Positions 36,692 through 47,504 of a DNA stretch of 64,000 nucleotides are shown in pieces. Origin of the DNA: Vibrio sp. ED004 (GTDB taxonomy: Bacteria; Pseudomonadota; Gammaproteobacteria; Enterobacterales; Vibrionaceae); contig NZ_CP066149.1 of assembly GCF_023206395.1 (NCBI RefSeq), forward strand, positions 2,046,001-2,110,000, read 5' to 3'. Each line of letters opens with the position of its first letter. Position 1 is the stretch's first letter. The notes under the pieces are model-generated. The model was not told the origin of the DNA. It saw nothing but the letters and a program-made list of their open reading frames with translations, and made no database searches. The position numbers and the translations under genes were made by a program.

Positions 36692-38107
36692 TTAGGTGAT
36701 GATGAACAACGCGAGGTAAACCATCAACAAGCCGACAATCCCCAAGATGATACCCATCTTAGCCATGTCTTTGCTTTCGATAAGCCCAGTCGAGTAAGCC
36801 AGTGAGTTTGGTGGTGTCGATACTGGAAGAATCATGCCGAGTGATGCTGAGAAGGCAACCACAACCAGCAAGCCTTGTAAGCCACCAATCGCAACTAGGC
36901 TTTCCATCGATGCACCAATCGCAGCGGCTATTGGCATCAGTAAGTTGGCAGTCGCGGTGTTCGACATGAAGTTCGCCATTAACCAACACACGATAGATAG
37001 CGTGAGCACGACGGCTGCTGGTGAGAGCGACTCATAGTCAATCGCGTGTGCTAACGCCGCAGCCAAGCCTGTTTTATCCAGGCCGATACCAATCGCAATA
37101 CCACCTGCAACCAGCCACAACACATCCCAATTAATCAGCTTGAGTTCTTCTTTGCCCATGATGCCAGTCAGAGTAAACACAGCCAGTGGAATGATAGAGA
37201 CTACATAGGTGTTCATGCCGTGCAGCTTGGTGGTCATCCACAACAAGATGGTCGCCGAGAAGGTGATATAAACCACGATCGCACGCCAGCTCTTTCTGAA
37301 TTGCCCATTGAGCTTGAGTACCATGTTTTTCTGCTTGGAAGGAAAGATCTTCTGAAGAAGGAACCAAGCTATAGAGAGTTGGATGATCACAAAAGGTAAC
37401 CCCATCATCATCCAGCTCAAGAAATCGATGGTGTTCTCACCGGTTAGGTATTGCAGTGCGATGGCGTTGGGTGGAGTACCGATTGGGGTCGCTATACCGC
37501 CAGTATTAGCCGCGATTGGAATACACAACACGAGTGCTTTGATACCCATATCGCCTTTTGGTGCAGATGCCACGATAGGGCCGAGCAGTGCCAGCATCAT
37601 AACTGTGGTTGCGGTATTCGACATGAACATCGAGAACACAGCAGTGATCAGCATTAAACCGAGCATGATGAAGCGCGGCTCTGTACCAAATGGTTTCAGC
37701 AGTACTCGAGCGAGGTTGTTATCGAGTTCGTACTTAGATGCCGAGATCGCGAGTGCGAAACCACCCATGAATAGAATGATGATTGGCGATGAAAACGCAC
37801 CGAAGATGTCGGTATATTTGATTAACTCACCGAGATCGTGACCTGCTGGTGGATTTCGAAATAGGTGCAGGCCTTTGTCGGAGATCATCACCAGTTCAAG
37901 TGCAATGATCAGTATCGAGGTGGCGAAAACTGGAACGGGCTCAAGCACCCAAAGCAGCGCTGCAAGCAGGAATATCGCCAGTAGGCGGTGTTGAATTAAC
38001 GTTAGGTCATCGATAGGTATTGAATCTATCGGCATGAATAACACGCCTAAGGGAATCGCAAAACAAATCAACAGCTTGACCAGAACGCCAACATTGAGTT
38101 TAGGCAT
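36692..38107 (-). CDS. DASS (SLC13) sodium-coupled dicarboxylate/anion symporter
   Basis: A 471-aa inner-membrane carrier with about 11 transmembrane segments. It contains both SNT signature motifs of the DASS family that bind Na+ and substrate: FMSNTATTVMMLA (S163-N164-T165) and NFMSNTATANLLMPIA in the second repeat. It resembles VcINDY, so C4-dicarboxylates are the likely substrate. I start at the ATG at 38107 (MPKLNVGV), with AGGG upstream. Single gene between a chemoreceptor and psd. Confidence 0.9.
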   Translation of the reverse strand: MPKLNVGVLVKLLICFAIPLGVLFMPIDSIPIDDLTLIQHRLLAIFLLAALLWVLEPVPVFATSILIIALELVMISDKGLHLFRNPPAGHDLGELIKYTDIFGAFSSPIIILFMGGFALAISASKYELDNNLARVLLKPFGTEPRFIMLGLMLITAVFSMFMSNTATTVMMLALLGPIVASAPKGDMGIKALVLCIPIAANTGGIATPIGTPPNAIALQYLTGENTIDFLSWMMMGLPFVIIQLSIAWFLLQKIFPSKQKNMVLKLNGQFRKSWRAIVVYITFSATILLWMTTKLHGMNTYVVSIIPLAVFTLTGIMGKEELKLINWDVLWLVAGGIAIGIGLDKTGLAAALAHAIDYESLSPAAVVLTLSIVCWLMANFMSNTATANLLMPIAAAIGASMESLVAIGGLQGLLVVVAFSASLGMILPVSTPPNSLAYSTGLIESKDMAKMGIILGIVGLLMVYLALFIIT

Positions 38108-38335
38108 GTACAAAGACCCTATGAATAAAATATCTTCAAATAGAATAAGTTATCTGGATTTTTGGTACTTGGAGACGGGTTATAAAATCGAAACGTTGTT
38201 TAAGGTTTCGACAGTTGTTTTGTTTTTGGTCAATCTTTTTTCTGGGTAATTCAACGTACTGAGCGTTGAGAGCAAGCTTGTCGGTAGTAAGATAGGTTGA
38301 AACCTTGGAGGGAAGTGTCTCGAACTAGGTAAGAA

Positions 38336-38378
38336 AAAGGCGCGTTCTTCTCTAAATATAGAAAAATAACGCGCCTTT
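38336..38378 (-). terminator. rsgA-psd operon terminator
   Basis: AAAGGCGCGTT pairs with AACGCGCCTTT and ends in a minus-strand T run, about 26 bp after psd. Confidence 0.85.
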
Positions 38379-38403
38379 AAAACTGAATGAGTTAACTCAA
38401 TCG

Positions 38404-39315
38404 TTAAGCTTGGTCTGTGTTCTCTGCTGAATCCACAGCTTCAGTCTCAACGTCTTTGCCAGCAATGTGCGCGAAAGGTGTACCTAGAACAGTCTTCTCG
38501 CCATTTTGCATAGTGTTGTCAAACTTGATTGCATCTTTCGCAAACAGGTTGATAACCGTTGAACCAAGCTTAAAGCGACCCATCTCTTCGCCTTTCTTCA
38601 AGATGATTGCTTTATCACCTTGTGCTGGGTAATCCCATTTGTACACAGAGTTACCGCGTGGTGGCGTGATGGTGCCAGCCCATACTTGCTCGATGCTGCC
38701 TACGATAGTTGCGCCAACCAGCACTTGTGCCATTGGGCCAAATTCCGTATCAAAGATACACACTACGCGCTCGTTACGTGCGAATAGGTTTGGAACGTTC
38801 TCAGCTGTTAATGGGTTAACAGAGAAAAGATCACCCGGAACGTAGATCATCTGGCGCAGTGTGCCGTCGCATGGCATGTGCACGCGGTGGTAATCACTTG
38901 GAGACAAGTAAAGCGTAGCGAATTCACCGTCTTTAAACTCATCCGCTAATGCAGCATCACCACCTAACAGCTCACGAGCAGAGTAGTCGTGGCCTTTCGC
39001 TTGAATCAGCTGGCCGTCAGTTATTGGGCCAAATTGGCTTACGCGAGCATCGGCAGGGTGAACGATAACAGACTCGCCTTCAGCGATAGGGCGCATGCCT
39101 TCTTTCAATTCACGTACGAAGAATTCATTGAATGTTTTAAAGTGCTTTGGATCGCTATGTAGCGCTTCATCCATGTTCACTTTGTATTGCTTGATGAACC
39201 AGTTGATGATCGCTGTCGTTAAGCCGCCCGCTTTAGCAGACGCAAGTTTGCCGACTAGACGAGTCAGTCCATGTTGTGGAATCCAGTACTGCAATCCAAC
39301 TTTAATCTTATCCAT
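38404..39315 (-). CDS. psd: Phosphatidylserine decarboxylase proenzyme
   Basis: A 303-aa inner-membrane-associated enzyme making phosphatidylethanolamine. Self-cleavage between G251 and S252 in KLGSTVIN creates the pyruvoyl group. The catalytic Asp89 (HPADARVSQ) and His143/His146 (SDYHRVHMP) are present. It follows rsgA by 125 bp, the order seen in E. coli, and has its own terminator. Confidence 0.96.
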   Translation of the reverse strand: MDKIKVGLQYWIPQHGLTRLVGKLASAKAGGLTTAIINWFIKQYKVNMDEALHSDPKHFKTFNEFFVRELKEGMRPIAEGESVIVHPADARVSQFGPITDGQLIQAKGHDYSARELLGGDAALADEFKDGEFATLYLSPSDYHRVHMPCDGTLRQMIYVPGDLFSVNPLTAENVPNLFARNERVVCIFDTEFGPMAQVLVGATIVGSIEQVWAGTITPPRGNSVYKWDYPAQGDKAIILKKGEEMGRFKLGSTVINLFAKDAIKFDNTMQNGEKTVLGTPFAHIAGKDVETEAVDSAENTDQA

Positions 39316-39440
39316 TGTATTAATTTTCCAATGCTATTTGTTGTTCAATTAAATCTGTCGATGACGCTTTAGGGCGCGAGATGTTACTTAAGTTCGCGCC
39401 AATTGTCAGTAAATGCACACATTTGTTCACAAAAAAGCGA

Positions 39441-40496
39441 TTAGAGATCCGCTTTCTTGTTACGTGAATACTGACGGTTATCTTTGTTATTTGCCATGCT
39501 TTCAATGATGCGATGGTAGTTGTCGAAACGCAGTCGACTGATCTTTCCATTTTCAACAGCTTCTCGCAGGATGCAACCCGGGTCATCATTGTGCTTACAG
39601 TCGCGGAACTTACAGCCGCCAAGGTAAGGCTTGAATTCGATGAAGGCTTCAGTGATTTCGTCCGCTTCAAGGTGCCATAGGCCGAACTCACGAACCCCTG
39701 GAGAATCAATAAGGTCGCCGCCAGAAGGGAAGTGGTACAAACGAGCTGCCGTGGTTGTATGTTGGCCAAGACCTGAGTTCTCAGAGACTTCACCCTCTTC
39801 GATGTCTAGCGTTGGCATTAACGCATTCACTAGGCTTGATTTACCCACACCAGACTGACCAACAAAGATGTTGATGCGATCTTTAAGTTCAGCTTCCAGC
39901 TCTTTGATACCGTAGCCAGATTCTTTACTCACGAACATCACTTTGTAGCCGATCTTCTCGTACTCTTTAAGCGTTTCACGGTATTCCGCAATCTGCTCTT
40001 CAGTCAGCAAATCTACCTTGTTCAGAACAACAAGAGGGGCGATGTTGACCGTCTCAGAAGCGATCAAGTAGCGGTCGATAATATTAAGTGATAGCTCTGG
40101 TAGCACAGCCGATACGATAACCATTTGGTCAACGTTAGCCGCAACCGGTTTTAGGCCGTCGTAGTAATCAGGGCGAGTCAGCATTGAAGTTCTTGGTTCA
40201 ACGGCTTCTACAACGCCAGAAATACCAGCCATGGATTCTAAGCCAGCGCGCCAAGTCACTCGGTCACCAGAAACCAAAGTCTCGATACTACGGCGTAAGT
40301 TACAACGATGAACTTCGTTTGTTTCAAGATCTTCGATATCAGCATGTTGGCCAAAGCGTGTAATCACGAGTCCGCTTTTGGTTCCGCCCAGCATGTTCTC
40401 ATCCCATTGGATAGAATCTTCTTTCTTGAGTCGCTTGTTCTGGTTGCTACGTACTCGACGTACCTGACCTTTGGTTAACTTCTTTTTTTTAGCCAC
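39441..40496 (-). CDS. rsgA: Ribosome biogenesis GTPase RsgA
   Basis: A 351-aa circularly permuted GTPase that checks late 30S subunit assembly. It has an N-terminal basic tail and OB fold (about 1-110), the permuted G motifs (NKVDL as G4, then [12 protein letters not shown] as G1 and DSPGVREF as G3), and a zinc knuckle ([14 protein letters not shown]). Divergent from orn across 150 bp. Confidence 0.97.
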   Translation of the reverse strand: MAKKKKLTKGQVRRVRSNQNKRLKKEDSIQWDENMLGGTKSGLVITRFGQHADIEDLETNEVHRCNLRRSIETLVSGDRVTWRAGLESMAGISGVVEAVEPRTSMLTRPDYYDGLKPVAANVDQMVIVSAVLPELSLNIIDRYLIASETVNIAPLVVLNKVDLLTEEQIAEYRETLKEYEKIGYKVMFVSKESGYGIKELEAELKDRINIFVGQSGVGKSSLVNALMPTLDIEEGEVSENSGLGQHTTTAARLYHFPSGGDLIDSPGVREFGLWHLEADEITEAFIEFKPYLGGCKFRDCKHNDDPGCILREAVENGKISRLRFDNYHRIIESMANNKDNRQYSRNKKADL

Positions 40497-40646
40497 AATT
40501 TTTCACTTAACACATCTAACTTGATGATTGGGAACTCAAACTGGCTGTTGCTAGTACCACGTGATTTCGATGGCCCTAAAGCTAGTTTGAGTATAGTTAT
40601 TTGGGTATAGTACCTCTTTTACACTTAAACAAATAGGCGACGCCTT

Positions 40647-41192
40647 ATGTCCTTTAGCGATCAGAACCTAATTTGGGTTGATCTAGAGATGACAGGACTG
40701 AATCCTGAAACTCATAAAATCATTGAAATTGCGACTATCGTTACCGATAGTGAGCTTAACATCCTTGCTGAAGGACCTGTTTTGGCTATTCACCAACCAC
40801 AGAGTGAATTAGACAAGATGGACGAGTGGTGCACAACGACTCACACCGGCAGTGGCCTAGTGAAACGAATCCAAGAAAGCACGGTTTCAGAGCAAGATGC
40901 CATTCAACAAACGATTGAGTTTCTTGAAAAGTGGGTACCAAAAGGTAAGTCTCCAATCTGTGGCAATAGCATCGGTCAAGATCGCCGCTTCCTATACAAA
41001 CACATGCCAGAATTGGAAGAGTACTTCCACTACCGTTATGTCGACGTAAGCACGCTGAAAGAGCTGACTCGTCGTTGGAAGCCTGAAGTGCTAGACGGTT
41101 TTTCAAAGTCAGGAAGTCACCTTGCACTTGATGATATTCGAGAGTCGATCGCAGAGCTGCAGTACTACCGAAAAACGATTATTAACATCTAG
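40647..41192 (+). CDS. orn: Oligoribonuclease
   Basis: A 181-aa DEDDh 3'-5' exonuclease that degrades di- and short oligoribonucleotides, including pGpG from cyclic-di-GMP. Motifs: [11 protein letters not shown] (Asp, Glu), [10 protein letters not shown] (Asp) and [11 protein letters not shown] (His, Asp). Divergent from rsgA and followed by the tRNA array. Confidence 0.97.
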   Translation: MSFSDQNLIWVDLEMTGLNPETHKIIEIATIVTDSELNILAEGPVLAIHQPQSELDKMDEWCTTTHTGSGLVKRIQESTVSEQDAIQQTIEFLEKWVPKGKSPICGNSIGQDRRFLYKHMPELEEYFHYRYVDVSTLKELTRRWKPEVLDGFSKSGSHLALDDIRESIAELQYYRKTIINI

Positions 41193-41309
41193 TCGGATAA
41201 AATGATCACGTTTATCTAACTTTTCAGGGACATAAGAGCTAATTTTTTTGCAAATCTGTGTGCTTTTACAGCAGTTGAGTAAAAAGTTTCGTAATTTTGC
41301 ATTAAGGAC

Positions 41310-41337
41310 TTGCATCACAAAAAAATGCTCTTATAAT
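41310..41337 (+). promoter_or_regulatory. Promoter of the tRNA array
   Basis: TTGCAT (41310-41315), 16-bp spacer, consensus TATAAT (41332-41337), then a GC-rich discriminator (TCGCAGCCC), a layout typical of stringently controlled tRNA promoters. It lies 35 bp before the first tRNA. Confidence 0.8.
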
Positions 41338-41372
41338 TCGCAGCCCTGAACGGCGAAAGACGTTTTCAGATT

Positions 41373-41448
41373 GCGATACTAGCTCAGTTGGTAGAGCGCA
41401 ACCTTGCCAAGGTTGAGGTCATCGGTTCGAACCCGATGTATCGCTCCA
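41373..41448 (+). tRNA. tRNA-Gly(GCC) copy 1
   Basis: 76 nt, encoded CCA end, acceptor GCGATAC/GTATCGC, anticodon loop TTGCCAA. First gene of the array. Confidence 0.97.
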
Positions 41449-41501
41449 ATTTGTAGGTTATAGCGAAAGCGGTAATCGAAAGGTGAAAGACCTTTTATAA
41501 T

Positions 41502-41577
41502 GCGATACTAGCTCAGTTGGTAGAGCGCAACCTTGCCAAGGTTGAGGTCATCGGTTCGAACCCGATGTATCGCTCCA
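41502..41577 (+). tRNA. tRNA-Gly(GCC) copy 2
   Basis: Identical in sequence to copy 1. It is separated from it by 53 bp rather than by an fMet gene, so the array opens with two Gly genes in a row. Confidence 0.97.
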
Positions 41578-41655
41578 GCTTTATTCGTTTAGGAAGTAAA
41601 TTCCTAGAAGAGTCTCTTAGAGACAAGATTCATTGACTTAAACAATGCATCCGGA

Positions 41656-41732
<77 letters not shown>

Positions 41733-41765
41733 CATTACAGTTAAACGTGATAGCGATTAACTTAT

Positions 41766-41841
41766 GCGATACTAGCTCAGTTGGTAGAGCGCAACCTTGC
41801 CAAGGTTGAGGTCATCGGTTCGAACCCGATGTATCGCTCCA
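41766..41841 (+). tRNA. tRNA-Gly(GCC) copy 3
   Basis: Identical to copy 1. A GTTAA/TTAAC hairpin lies in the 33-bp spacer after fMet copy 1, possibly a processing signal. Confidence 0.97.
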
Positions 41842-41926
41842 AATTCAATTCTTAGAAGTCATCTCCTAGAGAAAGTACTCAGAATGAAAATGGTTTAGTC
41901 TCATTGTCTTAAACAATGCATCCGGA

Positions 41927-42003
<77 letters not shown>

Positions 42004-42036
42004 CATTACAGTTAAACGCGACAGCGGTTAACTCAT

Positions 42037-42112
42037 GCGATACTAGCTCAGTTGGTAGAGCGCAACCTTGCCAAGGTTGAGGTCATCGGTTCGAACCCGA
42101 TGTATCGCTCCA
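42037..42112 (+). tRNA. tRNA-Gly(GCC) copy 4
   Basis: Identical to copy 1, 33 bp after fMet copy 2. Confidence 0.97.
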
Positions 42113-42148
42113 AATTAAAGAATCATCAACTTAAATGATGCATCCGGA

Positions 42149-42225
<77 letters not shown>

Positions 42226-42258
42226 CATTACAGTTAAACGCGACAGCGGTTAACTTAT

Positions 42259-42321
42259 GCGATACTAGCTCAGTTGGTTGCAAGGTTGAGGTCATCGGTT
42301 CGAACCCGATGTATCGCTCCA
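42259..42321 (+). pseudogene. Deleted tRNA-Gly copy 5
   Basis: Same ends as the other Gly genes but only 63 nt. After CTCAGTTGG the sequence goes straight to TTGCAAGGTTGAGG, missing 13 bases that form the rest of the D arm and the 5' side of the anticodon stem, and one C of the GCC anticodon. It cannot fold as a tRNA. Confidence 0.92.
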
Positions 42322-42370
42322 AATTCGTCTCCTAGAGGCAAGACTCATTGACTTAAACAATGCATCCGGA

Positions 42371-42447
<77 letters not shown>

Positions 42448-42480
42448 CATTACAGTTAAACGCGACAGCGGTTAACTTAT

Positions 42481-42556
42481 GCGATACTAGCTCAGTTGGT
42501 AGAGCGCAACCTTGCCAAGGTTGAGGTCATCGGTTCGAACCCGATGTATCGCTCCA
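42481..42556 (+). tRNA. tRNA-Gly(GCC) copy 6
   Basis: Identical to copy 1; first intact Gly gene after the deleted copy. Confidence 0.97.
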
Positions 42557-42592
42557 ATTTAAAGCCTCATTGTCTTAAACAATGCATCCGGA

Positions 42593-42669
<77 letters not shown>

Positions 42670-42702
42670 CATTACAGTTAAACGCGATAGCGGTTAACTT
42701 AT

Positions 42703-42778
42703 GCGATACTAGCTCAGTTGGTAGAGCGCAACCTTGCCAAGGTTGAGGTCATCGGTTCGAACCCGATGTATCGCTCCA
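42703..42778 (+). tRNA. tRNA-Gly(GCC) copy 7
   Basis: Identical to copy 1. Confidence 0.97.
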
Positions 42779-42814
42779 ATTTAAAGTGTCATTGACTTAA
42801 ACAATGCATCCGGA

Positions 42815-42891
<77 letters not shown>

Positions 42892-42924
42892 CATTACAGT
42901 TAAACGCGACAGCGGTTAACTTAT

Positions 42925-43000
42925 GCGATACTAGCTCAGTTGGTAGAGCGCAACCTTGCCAAGGTTGAGGTCATCGGTTCGAACCCGATGTATCGCTCCA
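42925..43000 (+). tRNA. tRNA-Gly(GCC) copy 8
   Basis: Identical to copy 1. Confidence 0.97.
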
Positions 43001-43049
43001 AATTAGTCTCCTAGAGACAAGACTCATTGACTTAAACAATGCATCCGGA

Positions 43050-43126
<77 letters not shown>

Positions 43127-43159
43127 CATTACAGTTAAACGCGACAGCGATTAACTTAT

Positions 43160-43235
43160 GCGATACTAGCTCAGTTGGTAGAGCGCAACCTTGCCAAGGT
43201 TGAGGTCATCGGTTCGAACCCGATGTATCGCTCCA
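43160..43235 (+). tRNA. tRNA-Gly(GCC) copy 9
   Basis: Identical to copy 1; last gene of the array. Confidence 0.97.
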
Positions 43236-43868
43236 GCTTTCTTCTAAAAAAGCTAATAAGATACTTTAAACCACCGTGTTTTTCTTTAGATCACAGAGTT
43301 TAAAGGCGACCTTAAAGGTCACGCTCTTTCTTTAATGCTGCGAAGCATAATCCCCCAAAAAAGCAAATAATCCTCCATCATGGTGGATATTTTTTTGTCT
43401 TAAATTTTTCTTAGCAACTGGAATGCTAGTAAACATCAGGTCTCTGAAGCAGATACTTGAGGTTTTTCACATCTATAAACAGACTTATCCACAAATAGTT
43501 CGATGTGGATAACTTGGTTGATAAAGTTATTTCAGGCTTAATTCTTTATATGCCTCAAAAAGATCTTTCTTGTTTTCAATATATTAGCTGAATTGCAGTG
43601 TCGGTAACTTGCTGTTTTTTATAAGGTTAGCTGTGCGTCTTCAATTTGATAAAAGATCGTTAACTTGTTGTTTTTTGATCTTAATCATTTATCAGCACTG
43701 TGTTTAACTTTGTGCGGGTGTCGGAAGTTTACGAGAGATCTGAATTTTTTCCACATTGTTAAAATTGAGAACAAGGTCAAACATTGTTCTAAAATTATGT
43801 GCAACGGGTTGTCTTAAATATTGGACTGCTGATGTGGTGTAACGAGACAATCCTTGATACTTAAAGGG
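43236..43868. other. Gene-free region with a DnaA-box cluster (possible datA equivalent)
   Basis: AT-rich and without genes, between the tRNA array and queG. It has two perfect DnaA boxes facing each other, TTATCCACA (43485-43493) and TGTGGATAA (43504-43512), and two one-mismatch boxes, TTTTTCACA (43463-43471) and TTTTCCACA (43747-43755). Several GATC sites are scattered at about 43560-43740. In E. coli the DnaA-titrating datA locus lies beside glyVXY and queG, the same gene context. Confidence 0.45.
43371..43397 (+). terminator. Terminator after the tRNA array
   Basis: TCCTCCA/TGGTGGA stem (one T-T mismatch, 3-nt loop) followed by TAT and T7, 135 bp beyond the last tRNA. Confidence 0.7.
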
Positions 43869-45011
43869 CTAGGCATCTCTTGGAAGGCCTTTCTCAACAA
43901 TACGTATCAATCTGTGCTTTTTCGTGGCGACTTTGCTGTTGCCTTCTTGCACGTTATTTGAGTTCGGTAACTGCTGTAGTTGTTTTTTCAAAGCCCACTC
44001 AATGTGCACATCCAATAAGTCACTTTCCCCTCGATGAGACTCAAGCGTTTCAACAATACGTTGTTGAAACGGTGCATTGCCCATCGCGACGAAAATATTG
44101 CGCAACCATTGAGTATGGCCAATGCGTCTTATTGCTGAACCTTCCATTTTCTTCAGGAAAGTTGCTTCGTCCCAACTTGAAAGTGAGACGAGATCAGCTT
44201 CATGGAAATCTTCTCTGCGGTGAAAGTCAGTTTGCTCTGTGATATCCGCTTCACGGTTCCACGGGCAAACTAATTGGCAATCATCGCAACCGTAGATACG
44301 GTTTCCTATTGCGTCTCTAAATTCTTCAGGGATCACGCCATCATATTCGATGGTTAAGTACGAGATACATTTGCGCGCATCCACGACGCCATCGGCAATA
44401 ATGGCGCCTGTAGGACAAGAAGTGATACAGGCGGTGCATTTACCACACTGGTCAACACTAGGCTGATCGACCGGAAGAGGGATGTTAACCAGTAGTTCTC
44501 CTAAGAAGAACCAAGACCCAGCTTCTTTATCGAGAATAAGCGAGTGTTTACCTGTCCAACCCAGTCCTGCTTTTTGAGCAAGTGGTCTTTCCAAGATAGG
44601 CGCTGAATCCACGAAAGGGCGTGAGTCTAAACCTTCGACCTCTTTCTCTATTCTTTGTCCCAGCTTTTTCAACTGGTTACGGAACAATTTGTGATAATCG
44701 CGGCCTAAAGAGTAGCGGCTGATATAGCCTTGAGTGGTATCGCTTAGGTTAGAGGCAAATTGAGCTTCTGGTGGTAGGTAGTTCATTCGCGCGCTGATCA
44801 CTCGAATGGTGCCAGGGTGAAGCTCATCAGGACGTGCTCGCATCATTCCATGTCGAGCCATCCAATCCATTTCGCCGTGATTACCCGCATCTAGCCATGC
44901 TTGAAGAGGAGCTTCGTGTTCACTTAAATCAACATCGCAGATGCCAACTTTTTGAAAGCCTAACTCTTTTCCCCAAATTTTAATTTTTTCAGCAAGATGG
45001 TCTAGGTTCAT
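43869..45011 (-). CDS. queG: Epoxyqueuosine reductase
   Basis: A cobalamin- and [4Fe-4S]-dependent enzyme for the last step of queuosine formation in tRNA. I start at the ATG at 45011 (MNLDHLAEKIKIWG, 380 aa; E. coli 379); the frame from 45047 adds an unsupported leader. Cluster motifs are CGKCTACITSCPTGAI and CDDCQLVCPWN. Divergent from tsaE. Confidence 0.95.
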   Translation of the reverse strand: MNLDHLAEKIKIWGKELGFQKVGICDVDLSEHEAPLQAWLDAGNHGEMDWMARHGMMRARPDELHPGTIRVISARMNYLPPEAQFASNLSDTTQGYISRYSLGRDYHKLFRNQLKKLGQRIEKEVEGLDSRPFVDSAPILERPLAQKAGLGWTGKHSLILDKEAGSWFFLGELLVNIPLPVDQPSVDQCGKCTACITSCPTGAIIADGVVDARKCISYLTIEYDGVIPEEFRDAIGNRIYGCDDCQLVCPWNREADITEQTDFHRREDFHEADLVSLSSWDEATFLKKMEGSAIRRIGHTQWLRNIFVAMGNAPFQQRIVETLESHRGESDLLDVHIEWALKKQLQQLPNSNNVQEGNSKVATKKHRLIRIVEKGLPRDA

Positions 45012-45222
45012 GGCTTGATTCTTATCGATTAAAATTAGGTTCGGCAAAAATGGGGGCGGATCTTAACGGATCTTAGTGGTATTGACCAGAACTGACGTGT
45101 TTTGATCAGTATTTTTCATAGAACTTACACTTGAGTGCTTGTCTCCCAAAAGCATCACGGTTTACTATTCTTGTTCTTTTGATTTTTATATAGTCAACGA
45201 TCGATTTTTAGAGAACGTATTC

Positions 45223-45687
45223 ATGAGCACTAAACAATTTACTTTGAAAGATGAACAAGCAACGATTCAACTAGGAACGGAGCTTTCTAATCTTTGCTCA
45301 CAGCAGACGACTATTTATCTGCATGGTGATCTTGGCGCAGGTAAAACGACATTCAGTCGTGGCTTTGTAAAAGCACTTGGCCATCAAGGAAATGTAAAGA
45401 GCCCAACGTATACTCTAGTTGAACCTTATCAACTTGCAGATTGGCAGGTGTATCACTTCGATCTATATCGCCTAGCCGATCCTGAAGAACTCGAGTTTAT
45501 GGGAATTCGTGATTACTTTACCCCTGACGCGATCTGTTTGGTTGAATGGCCTGAAAAAGGCTATGGCATGCTGCCAGAAGCGGACATGGATATTGATATT
45601 CGTTACCAAGACGATCACCGTATTGTTTCTTTAACCGCTAATAGTGAATACGGACAGCGCTTACTTAGTCAGTTGGAGTTATGTTGA
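45223..45687 (+). CDS. tsaE: tRNA threonylcarbamoyladenosine ATPase subunit TsaE
   Basis: A 154-aa P-loop ATPase that works with TsaB-TsaD to make t6A37 in ANN-decoding tRNAs. Walker A is [14 protein letters not shown]; the start is the ATG at 45223 ([14 protein letters not shown]). It overlaps amiB by 7 bp, the first coupling in the tsaE-amiB-mutL-miaA-hfq run. Confidence 0.95.
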   Translation: MSTKQFTLKDEQATIQLGTELSNLCSQQTTIYLHGDLGAGKTTFSRGFVKALGHQGNVKSPTYTLVEPYQLADWQVYHFDLYRLADPEELEFMGIRDYFTPDAICLVEWPEKGYGMLPEADMDIDIRYQDDHRIVSLTANSEYGQRLLSQLELC

Positions 45688-47402
45688 TTTCTAAACGCCT
45701 TTTTTCAACGGTAGCCATGATGGCTGCTGTTTTCTCTTTATTGTTTTCATCACTTGTTTCTGCGAATTCACTGAAAGGTTTGAGGGTTTGGCCCTCACCT
45801 GAAGAAACTCGTGTGGTTATCGATCTTAAGTCAGAAGTCGACTTTAGCTATTTCACTCTGAGTAGCCCAAGTCGCTTAGTTGTCGATCTAAAAAATACTG
45901 AGTTAGCAACCAAGCTACCTGTCGTGGTGAAAGATAGCCCTGTGTTATCGAAAGTTCGTAAGAGCTCTCCACCACAGAAAGGGACGTATCGCTTAGTTTT
46001 TGAATTAAAGAAATCCTCTAATGCTGAGCTCTTTAAATTGAGCCCAACACCGGGAGGTCAATATGGTCACCGCTTGGTCATCGATCTCCCTCACGGTGCG
46101 AAAAGTAAAAGCAAACCAGCTACAACGCCGAGCAAGCCGACCGTAAGCAAAGACATTAATCAGGTTAAGCGTCAGAAAGACATTTTGATCGTGATTGATC
46201 CAGGCCACGGTGGTGAAGACCCGGGTTCGATTGGTCCTACGCGTAAATATGAAAAAGACGCGACTCTAAGCATTTCTAAAAAGCTCGCGGCACATCTCAA
46301 TGCAGTGCCGGGAATAAAGACACGCTTAACACGTAATGCCGATTACTTTGTAAACCTGAACCGACGTGTTGCGATTGCTCGTGAGAATGAAGCTCACTTG
46401 ATGATCTCTATTCACGCCGATGCTTTCACGACGCCTCAACCAAGAGGTGGTTCTGTGTTTGTATTGAATACTCGACGTGCAAATACAGAGATCTCTCGCT
46501 GGATTGAGAACAAAGAGAAGCAGTCTGAACTGCTTGGTGGTAGTGGAGCTGCGTTCACAGGCAATATTGATGATAAGAACGTGAACCAAACCTTGTTGGA
46601 TTTGCAGTTCAGCCACTCACAAAAAGAAGGTTATAAGCTGGCAACGGCAATTCTTTCTGAGATGGGTAAGGTTGCTAAGCTACACAATAGCAAGCCGATT
46701 AATACCAGCTTGGCAGTATTACGTTCACCACAGATTCCGTCAGTACTAGTCGAAACTGGCTTTATTTCGAATCCGACGGAAGAGAAGCTGCTTTTCCAAC
46801 GTTCGCACCAAGACAAATTAGCGCGTGCCGTAACCAAAGCCGTGGTGAAGTATTTGAAAGCTAACCCACCTGAAGGGATTATCTTGTCGAATGCGACATC
46901 ATCAGCGGGTAGTGTAAGCCAGCATAAAGTGTCTCGCGGCGAATCTTTATCGGTGATTGCGAGCAAATATGGCACATCAACACAAGCCTTGATGAAACTG
47001 AACAATCTGAAATCAAGCAGCCTAGCGATCGGCCAAGTACTTAAGATTCCGGACAGCGCTTCAAGCTCATCATCGAGCAGTGCGGTTAAAACTAAGACCA
47101 TCACTCACACGGTTAAGTCTGGAGAGTACCTAGGCAAGATAGCCAGCCGCTACAAAGTATCGGTGGCAGATATCAAGCGTGAGAACCGCTTGAAATCAGA
47201 GACGGTGAGAGTGGGTCAAAAGTTACGTATTACGGTTGAAGTGAAGGATGTCCCTCTGCGCAAACATAAAGTCGCAAGAGGCGATTACCTTGGCAAGATT
47301 GCGTCGAAATATGGCGTGAGCGTTAACAGTATTCGCCAAGCGAACAAGCTACGCTCTGATGAACTGGCGATAGGTCAAGTTTTGATTATTCCGCATAAAT
47401 AA
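45681..47402 (+). CDS. amiB: N-acetylmuramoyl-L-alanine amidase AmiB
   Basis: A 573-aa periplasmic septum-splitting amidase. In order: signal peptide (about 1-28, ending SSLVSA-N), AMIN domain (about 33-135), Thr/Lys/Pro linker, Amidase_3 zinc domain (about 168-395; [29 protein letters not shown]), then three LysM domains (about 413-456, 475-520 and 530-573). Three C-terminal LysM repeats are typical of vibrio AmiB, which is normally activated by EnvC. Confidence 0.95.
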   Translation: MLISKRLFSTVAMMAAVFSLLFSSLVSANSLKGLRVWPSPEETRVVIDLKSEVDFSYFTLSSPSRLVVDLKNTELATKLPVVVKDSPVLSKVRKSSPPQKGTYRLVFELKKSSNAELFKLSPTPGGQYGHRLVIDLPHGAKSKSKPATTPSKPTVSKDINQVKRQKDILIVIDPGHGGEDPGSIGPTRKYEKDATLSISKKLAAHLNAVPGIKTRLTRNADYFVNLNRRVAIARENEAHLMISIHADAFTTPQPRGGSVFVLNTRRANTEISRWIENKEKQSELLGGSGAAFTGNIDDKNVNQTLLDLQFSHSQKEGYKLATAILSEMGKVAKLHNSKPINTSLAVLRSPQIPSVLVETGFISNPTEEKLLFQRSHQDKLARAVTKAVVKYLKANPPEGIILSNATSSAGSVSQHKVSRGESLSVIASKYGTSTQALMKLNNLKSSSLAIGQVLKIPDSASSSSSSSAVKTKTITHTVKSGEYLGKIASRYKVSVADIKRENRLKSETVRVGQKLRITVEVKDVPLRKHKVARGDYLGKIASKYGVSVNSIRQANKLRSDELAIGQVLIIPHK

Positions 47403-47504
47403 TTTTGGCAACAACTCAGTGACTTCAAGTGTGAGAATACTAACTTAGAAGTGCGAACATAAACGTAAAAGCGTTTCATCAATGGCAGTAAGGTAGCAAT
47501 TAAT

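Noticed and set aside
39320..39793. Long minus-strand frame overlapping rsgA
   Set aside because: It is an out-of-frame reading of rsgA with no family resemblance or RBS.
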